Origin: JAHLMP01 sp964608845
GTDB lineage: Archaea > Aenigmatarchaeota > Aenigmatarchaeia > GW2011-AR5 > JAHLMP01
Assembly: GCA_964608845.1 (NCBI GenBank)
Contig: CAZSPP010000013.1
Span: 1-40,041 of the forward strand
Length of the DNA stretch: 40,041 bases
Direction: 5' to 3'
The position numbers were made by a program, and so were the translations under genes. Shown here piece after piece: positions 34,933 to 40,041 of this stretch (position 1 is the stretch's first letter; each line of letters opens with the position of its first letter). The notes below the pieces were generated by a model. The model was not told where the DNA came from. It saw only the letters and a list, made by a program, of their open reading frames with translations, and ran no database searches.

Positions 34933-36033
34933 TTAAATCTTTCTGCTTTTTATCTTTCCTATCTTCTTTTCCATCTCGTGTTTAATTTTTTTAATTGCTT
35001 CTTGGATTGAGAAAATTAGATTTTCTTCTGAAGCGCTAGCGACAAAAATTCCAAAATCACTAAAAACTCTCATTCTTGGAATATATATAGTTTTTCTTCC
35101 TTTATCTATCTTTTCTATGTATAGGAAAATGCTGCTTATCTTTAAACCCTTTCTTTTTGCTAAGTTTCGAAGTTCCTCATATATCTTTTCTCTTTCTTTT
35201 TCTGTTAACTCTCTTACATTAGATATTTGAATGTTTGTTTTCTCTTCTTTTATCATAAACAATTCCAAAATATCTTTTGGAGTTATTATTCCTATTGGCT
35301 TTTTATTTTCTGTTATTATTACATCTCCATTTTTAATTATCTCATTTATTATGTCTTTTACCATAGATCCTTTTTCCACATAATATGCATTTTTCATAAC
35401 AATCTTTGCAGAAAGTTCTCTTACTGGTATTATTTTTCCTGAACCTTCTTTGCTTCTTTTTTGTTTTACTTTTGGCTTAAGAATTGACGCTAAATCAGAA
35501 ACTCTAACTATTCCTATTAAATCTTCTTTTTTATTAATCAGAGGAACTCTTGAGATATTGTTCTCTCTCATTATATGTTTTATTTTTCCTATTGTAGAGT
35601 CTTCAGAAGCGCAAATAATATTTGACATTACATCTTCTACCTTAATATTTTCTAAACTATTATTTTCTCTTATCGCTTGCAATAAATCGTTTTCAGATAT
35701 TATTCCAATAAATTTTTCTTTTTCAAATATTGGAACAGCTTTAACACCATTCTCTAGGATTATTTGAATAGCATCCAATAAATTTGTTGAAGCTTCTATT
35801 TTTGGTATATTTGTTTTAACTACACTTTTTATTTTTGTTTTTTCAGGTTCGATATCCTTTATAACAATATCTTTAATAAAAGCGATTCCTACAAACCTTT
35901 TTCCATCAAAAATAGGAAAGAAGTGGCTTTTTTCTATTTTTCCGAGAATAGTAGCTACATAATCGTTTAAATCAAATATAGGAATATCACTTCTTGATAA
36001 TTCTTTTACACTTATTTCATTTATGTTTTTCAT
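34933..36033 (-). CDS. Four-CBS-domain protein with C-terminal ribosome-hibernation-like domain
   Basis: 366 aa. Four CBS motifs occupy about residues 8-62, 66-123, 132-187 and 205-262, forming two Bateman modules that could sense adenosine nucleotides. Residues about 270-362 have the helix-strand-strand-strand-helix order and sequence style of HPF/RaiA proteins: RELTEKEREKIYEELRNLA, then ISSIFLYIEK, IYIPRMRVFSDFGIFVASA and EAIKKIKHEMEKKIGK. The domain assignment rests on my reading, not a search. CBS-containing ribosome-hibernation factors have been described in archaea, so a role in silencing ribosomes at low energy is a reasonable guess. The ATG abuts the upstream stop. Confidence 0.75.
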   Translation of the reverse strand: MKNINEISVKELSRSDIPIFDLNDYVATILGKIEKSHFFPIFDGKRFVGIAFIKDIVIKDIEPEKTKIKSVVKTNIPKIEASTNLLDAIQIILENGVKAVPIFEKEKFIGIISENDLLQAIRENNSLENIKVEDVMSNIICASEDSTIGKIKHIMRENNISRVPLINKKEDLIGIVRVSDLASILKPKVKQKRSKEGSGKIIPVRELSAKIVMKNAYYVEKGSMVKDIINEIIKNGDVIITENKKPIGIITPKDILELFMIKEEKTNIQISNVRELTEKEREKIYEELRNLAKRKGLKISSIFLYIEKIDKGRKTIYIPRMRVFSDFGIFVASASEENLIFSIQEAIKKIKHEMEKKIGKIKSRKI

Positions 36034-36546
36034 TTAGCTTAACCTCACATCAAAAACAATTAAAATAAGTTTATCTGCTGCCATTTCTATATCTTTCTTA
36101 TTCATTCCCTGTATAATTATCTTTTCATCTTTAAGCCTTACAGAATTTTCTTTTGCTCCTGTGTTTGGGCCGCGTAACTCTATAACAGGAGTTTCATTGC
36201 AAACCTCGAATGTTTTTGTATAATTTTCTTTTGTCAAATAGTACCTTGTTAATTTATAAACTATATTGAAAGAAACTACTGCAAATATTGCATTATCTGT
36301 TTCGCTTGAATTATCAAAATTTATGCATATCTTTCTGCTATTATCCAAAATATTTTTTATTTTTTCATTGTTATCTGAAGGTATCTTAACAACTTCATAC
36401 AGATTTGTATTAAATAAATATTCGTTTCCATCTACTATTATGCTATTTAAAATTTTTTTCTGATCTTTATAAAAAAAGAAAATTCCGGATATAAAAAGCA
36501 AAATAAATATTATAAAAATATGAAAAGATTTAACCCTAAAAGCCAT
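36034..36546 (-). CDS. Small membrane-anchored hypothetical protein
   Basis: 170 aa. One N-terminal membrane helix (about 7-27) with basic flanks, then an extracytoplasmic domain. The conserved-looking block LRGPNTGAKENSV, followed by IIIQGMNKKDIEMAADKL, is reminiscent of archaeal surface proteins, but I cannot name a family. The stop codon abuts the ATG of the CBS-hibernation-like gene, so the two are almost certainly co-transcribed. It is divergent from the AK6-like gene across 39 bp. Confidence 0.65.
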   Translation of the reverse strand: MAFRVKSFHIFIIFILLFISGIFFFYKDQKKILNSIIVDGNEYLFNTNLYEVVKIPSDNNEKIKNILDNSRKICINFDNSSETDNAIFAVVSFNIVYKLTRYYLTKENYTKTFEVCNETPVIELRGPNTGAKENSVRLKDEKIIIQGMNKKDIEMAADKLILIVFDVRLS

Positions 36547-36552
36547 ATTTAA

Positions 36553-36565
36553 TTTATATTTAATA
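36553..36565 (+). promoter_or_regulatory. TATA-like box for the AK6-aL40e-RFC operon
   Basis: TTTATATTTAATA is centred about 27 nt before the ATG at 36586; a leaderless first gene is implied. Confidence 0.4.
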
Positions 36566-36585
36566 AAAATTTTAAATGTGAGAAA

Positions 36586-37119
36586 ATGATAATCTGTATT
36601 TCTGGAACGCCTGGAGTAGGAAAAACTACAATCTCAAAAGAATTAGCTAAAAAACTTGGAATGAAGGTTGTTGGCTTAAATAGATTAATAAAAAAACTCA
36701 ATCTTATCGAAGGTTTTGATAAAAAAAGAAATGCCTTTATTGTGGATGAAAAGAAACTAAAAAAGATTAAGCTTAATGGAAATTTTATAATTGATGGTCA
36801 TCTTTCTCATTTTATTCCAAATGATTTAACAATCGTTTTAAGACTTCATCCAAAAAAATTAAGAGAAAGACTAAAAGCAAAGAAATGGAAAAGGGAAAAG
36901 ATAGAAGAAAACGTTTTAGCCGAAGCTCTCGACATAATATACGGAGAGGCTTTGAGATGCAAAAAGGAAAAAATAGCAAAGAATGTTGTACAAATAGATA
37001 CAACAAATAAATCAGTAAATTCAATAATTAAAAGAATTTTAAATATGTTAAAAGAAGAAAAATATAAGAGTGATGATGTTGATTGGTTAAGTGAATTAGA
37101 AAATGGGGAGATATTATGA
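36586..37119 (+). CDS. AK6/Fap7-like adenylate kinase
   Basis: 177 aa P-loop kinase. The Walker A GTPGVGKT is at residues 7-14. The short NMP region (IIDGHLSHF) and LRLHPKKLRERLKAKKW match the archaeal and eukaryotic AK6/Fap7 family, which has adenylate kinase/ATPase activity and in eukaryotes aids maturation of the 18S rRNA 3' end with uS11. Its stop codon overlaps the ATG of aL40e (ATGA), so the two are translationally coupled, fitting a ribosome-related role. Confidence 0.9.
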   Translation: MIICISGTPGVGKTTISKELAKKLGMKVVGLNRLIKKLNLIEGFDKKRNAFIVDEKKLKKIKLNGNFIIDGHLSHFIPNDLTIVLRLHPKKLRERLKAKKWKREKIEENVLAEALDIIYGEALRCKKEKIAKNVVQIDTTNKSVNSIIKRILNMLKEEKYKSDDVDWLSELENGEIL

Positions 37120-37289
37120 AAAAAAGATTACCTCCTGAAGTATCGGCAAGAATTTTTGATAATGTATATATATGCAGAAAATGTGGAACAAAAATAAGAA
37201 CAAAAAATCCTGAAAAAACAAAGTGCAGAAAGTGTGGATCTAAAAAACTAAGACCTAAAGCAAAGGAAAGAAGAGGGGTTTCTAAATAG
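37116..37289 (+). CDS. rpl40e: Ribosomal protein aL40e
   Basis: 57 aa. The translation begins MKKRLPPEVSARIFDNVY and continues with two zinc pairs, CRKCGTKIR and CRKCGSKKLRPK (C20/C23 and C37/C40), the complete L40e signature without a ubiquitin fusion. The ATG overlaps the AK6 stop by four bases. RFC starts 7 bp after the stop. Confidence 0.95.
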   Translation: MKKRLPPEVSARIFDNVYICRKCGTKIRTKNPEKTKCRKCGSKKLRPKAKERRGVSK

Positions 37290-37296
37290 TGGTTAT

Positions 37297-38241
37297 ATGA
37301 ATATTGAAGAGATATGGACTGAAAAATATAGACCAAAAAAATTTAGCGAGATTGTTGGTCAGGATGAAATAGTAAAAAGATTAGAGTCTTTTGTTAAAAA
37401 TAAGTCTTTGCCGCACTGCTTATTTGCTGGGCCAGCTGGTGTGGGAAAAACTACTACTGCATTAGTAATAGCGATGGAACTTTTTGGTGATAAATGGCAT
37501 CAGAACTTTTTAGAATTAAATGCTTCTGATGAAAGAGGAATAGACACAATAAGAACTAAAGTAAAAGATTTTGCTAGGACAGTGCCTTTGGAAAAGGGAT
37601 TTAAAATAATATATTTAGATGAAGCCGATGCTCTCACAAGAGATGCTCAACAAGCTTTGCGCAGAACAATGGAAAAATATGCTGAAATTACCAGGTTCAT
37701 ATTAGCATGCAACTATGTATCAAAAATAATTTTACCGATACAATCAAGAACAGCAATTTTCAAGTTTAAGCCTATAGAAGAAAAGGCTATGAAAAAATTC
37801 TTAGAAAAGATAGCAAAAAATGAAAACCTTAACGTCAAAGAAGAGGTTTTTAAGGTAATATACGAAATAAGTGAAGGTGATATGAGGCGAGCAATCAACA
37901 TATTGCAAACAGCGGCATCTCTAGAAAAAAAGATAACAAAAGAAATCATATATTCAGTAACTTCAAACCCGAATCCAGAGGATATAAAAAAGATGATAGC
38001 TTTCGCTTTAAATAAAAAATTTGACGAGGCTAGAAAAATTCTCTTAAAGCTTTTAAGAGAAGAAGGTCTAAGTGGAGAAGATATTATAAAGGAGATACAT
38101 AACCAAATATTTAAAATGGATATAGAAGATGAAAAAAAGGCGAAGATGCTAACATTAACAGGAGAGTGTGAATTTAGAATTTCTGAAGGATGTAATCCTC
38201 AAATCCAATTGGAATCCTTGCTTGCACAATTTATGGTTTGA
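37297..38241 (+). CDS. rfcS: Replication factor C small subunit (clamp loader)
   Basis: Loads the PCNA sliding clamp onto DNA. 314 aa. The N-terminal WTEKYRPKKFSEIVGQ, Walker A GPAGVGKT (45-52), Walker B DEAD (108-111) and ALRRTME are typical. The usual SRC arginine-finger motif reads SRT (150-152), retaining the arginine. C-terminal collar helices are complete. Co-transcribed with AK6 and aL40e. The large subunit is not in this window. Confidence 0.95.
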   Translation: MNIEEIWTEKYRPKKFSEIVGQDEIVKRLESFVKNKSLPHCLFAGPAGVGKTTTALVIAMELFGDKWHQNFLELNASDERGIDTIRTKVKDFARTVPLEKGFKIIYLDEADALTRDAQQALRRTMEKYAEITRFILACNYVSKIILPIQSRTAIFKFKPIEEKAMKKFLEKIAKNENLNVKEEVFKVIYEISEGDMRRAINILQTAASLEKKITKEIIYSVTSNPNPEDIKKMIAFALNKKFDEARKILLKLLREEGLSGEDIIKEIHNQIFKMDIEDEKKAKMLTLTGECEFRISEGCNPQIQLESLLAQFMV

Positions 38242-38318
38242 TTTTTTATTTTTGTTTCTATAAAATAGAACATTTTTAAAATGGTTAAAAAGTAGAGATG
38301 CCGGAGGTGGGATTCGAA

Positions 38319-38350
38319 TTCGTGGACTTTTAGCCGAAAGCTAAAAATCT
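38319..38350 (-). other. T-arm insertion (53/54) in tRNA-Met, 32 nt, with BHB-like fold
   Basis: GTGG of the T stem pairs with CCAC in the insertion (4 bp). It is flanked by 3-nt bulges GAG and GAA and an inner 9-bp helix, ATTTTTAGC/GCTAAAAGT (one G-U). This is the bulge-helix-bulge geometry of archaeal introns. A canonical T loop needs cuts just before AGA and after GAA, so the exact cut sites within the bulges are uncertain. Confidence 0.7.
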
Positions 38351-38366
38351 CCCACGACCACTACGT

Positions 38367-38405
38367 CTCTTAGCTTTCATCATCTTTCAGAGCTCATGAA
38401 AAGCA
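38367..38405 (-). other. Anticodon-loop insertion (putative intron, 37/38) in tRNA-Met, 39 nt
   Basis: Exon bases CTCATG (32-37) can pair with CATGAG in the insertion, and GCTTTTCAT with ATGAAAGC (one bulged T). These are alternative folds. Located at the canonical intron site. Confidence 0.65.
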
Positions 38406-38421
38406 CATGAGCGTAGCACTC

Positions 38422-38437
38422 TTTACTGGCTCAAAAC
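38422..38437 (-). other. D-loop insertion (putative intron) in tRNA-Met, 16 nt
   Basis: GTTTTGAGCCAGTAAA follows AGCTGGTT. CTGGTT of the exon can pair with GAGCCAG of the insertion (six pairs, one G-U). An alternative without an intron would use the inserted GAGC as the D stem but would leave 12 nt before the anticodon stem. Confidence 0.6.
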
Positions 38438-38501
38438 AACCAGCTGAGCTACTCCGGCATCTTTTTTATCTTTATTATCAAAGAAATAAAAAATTTCGTC
38501 T

Positions 38502-40041
38502 TCATTTTTCTTGCTCGTTTTCTTTTATCATTCTTAATAATTTATCCTTATCTTTATAGTACATCACTATATATTTCGAAACATCTTTTACGGACCTGAT
38601 TCCATTCTTTAAAAGCCATTCTAAGAGTTCTCTTCTTTGACTTATTTCTTTATGAATCTCTCTAAATGATATTCCTTTTTCCATTGCGATTTTTTCTAAT
38701 ACCCAAGAATAACCTTTAAATTCTATCTTATCTTCTGATGGTATCCAAGCAAAAGATCTAACAGCATTTGCTCGCCCCGTAGCTTTGTCTATGTTCTGGA
38801 TTTCCATAACCTCTTTTATTCTTCTTGCACTTTTACCTTTTTCTCTAGCATGTACCATAATGATAACAATATCCAAAACCTCTATTAAGAAAGGAGAAAG
38901 CTCTATTGGTGGTGATTCTAATCTTTTTATAACATCTTCGAGGCTTGCGGCATGCATTGTTGAGAATGAGGGATGACCTGATGCCATGCCTTGGAACATA
39001 ACATAGGCTTCCTTACCTCTTATCTCTCCTACTATAAGATAATCAGGATTCTGCCTAAAACTTTCTTTTAGAAGATCATATAAAGAAACTTCACCAATAC
39101 CAGAACCACCAAAAGCTGGTCTTGCTACTCCTGGAATCCAATGTTCATGCGGTAACATTAGTTCTCTTGTATCTTCGATTGAAACTATTTTAGCTTCTGG
39201 TGCGATGAAAAGAGAAATCGCATTTAGCAAAGAAGTTTTTCCTGTTGAAGTACCTCCACATATCAAAATATTCTTTCTTGCCTCTATTGCATACCATAAA
39301 TAAGCCATTAATTCAGAGGATGCTGTTTTTAATGCTATTAAATCTATTGGCGAAAGAGGCTCTTCTCTAAACTTTCTTATTGAGAATGTTGGACCCCTTG
39401 TTGTTACATCTCCTGTAAGAGTTGCTTGCACTCTCGAGCCATCTGGAAGAGTACCATCAAGCAAAGGCTCTGCATAACTTATATATCTATCACATCTTTC
39501 AGCAAGCTTTACAACAAAATCTCTTAGTTTTTCTATGTTATTATATATTATGTTTGTTTTTATGCTTCCGAGCCTTTGATGAACAACAAAAACAGGCAAA
39601 TTTACACCATCAACACCAATATCTTCAATAAATGGATCGTACATTAGAGGCTCTATTTCATTTAAACCAACAAAATCTCTATAGATATAGTACATTATTT
39701 TGAGATACTGTTCCGGGGTTATCTTTATTCCATATTGGTCTATTATTTTATGAACTTTATCTTCAAGGATTTCAATCAACAAATTTCTTTCTTTAACAGA
39801 AGAAAGGCTTATATCTATTACTTGGATCAAACCTCTTTTAATTCTATCCAAAATCTCTTTCTCATATTCTGTTAAAATTGGTTCTATAACATTATAAATA
39901 ACTTCATTTTTTATTGGATCTTTTCTTATTAAAGCATAGGCATAAGGATATATTAAAGGATATCTTATAGGCAATTTATTAGGAATTACTGGTCTTTTAA
40001 TAATTGAGATACTAAACTTTGGAAATTTATTTTTTTCTTTT
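38502..40041 (-). CDS. Second type II/IV secretion-pilus ATPase (partial, N-terminus beyond window)
   Basis: At least 513 codons; the frame stays open to the end of the window. A TTG at 39974 could serve as start, but the sequence before it (FSISIIKRPVIPNKLPIRYP) reads as natural protein, so the start lies outside. Walker A CGGTSTGKTS, LPDGSRVQATL, PDYLIVGEIRGKEA and the His box GHPSFSTMHAAS are intact. It is clearly homologous to the ATPase at 23935 but lacks pilin or T2SSF neighbours within the window, so it may drive a second pilus/secretion machine or retraction. Confidence 0.92.
   Translation of the reverse strand, partial: KEKNKFPKFSISIIKRPVIPNKLPIRYPLIYPYAYALIRKDPIKNEVIYNVIEPILTEYEKEILDRIKRGLIQVIDISLSSVKERNLLIEILEDKVHKIIDQYGIKITPEQYLKIMYYIYRDFVGLNEIEPLMYDPFIEDIGVDGVNLPVFVVHQRLGSIKTNIIYNNIEKLRDFVVKLAERCDRYISYAEPLLDGTLPDGSRVQATLTGDVTTRGPTFSIRKFREEPLSPIDLIALKTASSELMAYLWYAIEARKNILICGGTSTGKTSLLNAISLFIAPEAKIVSIEDTRELMLPHEHWIPGVARPAFGGSGIGEVSLYDLLKESFRQNPDYLIVGEIRGKEAYVMFQGMASGHPSFSTMHAASLEDVIKRLESPPIELSPFLIEVLDIVIIMVHAREKGKSARRIKEVMEIQNIDKATGRANAVRSFAWIPSEDKIEFKGYSWVLEKIAMEKGISFREIHKEISQRRELLEWLLKNGIRSVKDVSKYIVMYYKDKDKLLRMIKENEQEK

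Larger units (their letters stand above)
38299..38458 (-). tRNA. Elongator tRNA-Met(CAT) with three insertions (160-nt gene)
   Basis: Acceptor GCCGGAG/CTCCGGC, with three further flanking pairs (GAT/ATC). D arm GCTC-AGCTGGTT-GAGT, anticodon stem CTACG/CGTAG, anticodon CAT, variable TGGTC, T stem GTGGG/CCCAC, loop TTCGAAT, discriminator A. Removing insertions of 16 nt (D loop), 39 nt (37/38) and 32 nt (53/54) leaves 73 nt. The GCCGG start and GCTCAGCTGGTT D arm resemble archaeal elongator Met rather than initiator or Ile2(CAT), which usually start AGC or GGG. No CCA is encoded. Confidence 0.85.

Noticed and set aside
38299..38458. tRNA-Ile2(CAT) or initiator tRNA-Met identity
   Set aside because: The acceptor and D arm resemble archaeal elongator tRNA-Met; archaeal Ile2 usually starts GGG and the initiator AGC. 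A modification-dependent Ile identity cannot be excluded absolutely.
39972..39974. TTG at 39974 as the start of the second ATPase
   Set aside because: The frame continues open with plausible protein to the window edge, so the gene is cut by the window.
1..40041. CRISPR arrays, insertion sequences, rRNA genes or an integrated element
   Set aside because: No regularly spaced repeats, transposase-like proteins, terminal repeats or rRNA segments were seen.

Overview
This window comes from an AT-rich archaeon. The evidence is archaeal information-processing machinery throughout: archaeal-type LeuRS, topoisomerase VI A subunit, aIF2-gamma, aIF5A, aIF1A, NMD3, aL40e, RFC small subunit, Hjc, the termination nuclease aCPSF1/FttA, proteasome beta, Trm1 and an XPD/Rad3 helicase. 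Genes are tightly packed, often abutting or overlapping by a few bases, and no stretch over 300 bp lacks a gene. Several proteins are short for their families, and the IleRS belongs to an unusual motif class. This hints at a DPANN-like reduced lineage, but the sequence alone does not prove it.

Layout. 1-4631 (+): leuS, top6A, DUF2797 protein. 4634-5996 (-): aIF2-gamma and a tRNA-Gly. 6049-8216 (+): an anchored thioredoxin-fold protein and an AmrS-type radical SAM enzyme. 8208-11467 (-): a probable long unit of class II HMG-CoA reductase, aIF5A, a RuvC-like protein, tRNA-Ala, a NUDIX hydrolase and a small membrane exporter. 11528-17044: MetRS, Hjc, a CBS/zinc-ribbon protein, two orphan genes and an XPD-like helicase. 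17089-22421 (+): tRNA-Gly, a coiled-coil protein with a pilin-like protein, then psmB, fttA, trm1 and an HD hydrolase. 22467-30150 (+): a type IV pilus-like locus (coiled coil, four pilin-like proteins, secretion ATPase, two T2SSF membrane proteins) running directly into NMD3 and aIF1A. 30175-36546 (-): IleRS, a membrane-anchored Lon-like protease, a CBS protein with a C-terminal domain resembling ribosome-hibernation factors, and a small anchored protein. 36586-38241 (+): AK6/Fap7-like kinase, aL40e (57 aa) and RFC small subunit. 38299-40041 (-): a heavily interrupted tRNA-Met and a second secretion ATPase cut by the window edge.

The most unusual content is in the tRNA genes. All four have insertions: nine in total, in the D loop, the anticodon loop and the T arm. 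Three of the four carry an A-rich, more or less hairpin-forming insertion at exactly the same T-loop site (59/60). In the tRNA-Met, 87 of 160 nt are insertions. Removing the insertions leaves canonical 71-73 nt cloverleaves. Two of the tRNAs also have C rather than U at position 33. No CCA is encoded.

Regulation. Many first genes of transcription units have an A/T-rich TATA-like box about 25-29 nt before the start codon, implying leaderless mRNAs. Genes inside operons have GGTG-type Shine-Dalgarno motifs 2-5 nt before the start. These two patterns were used to correct several start codons.
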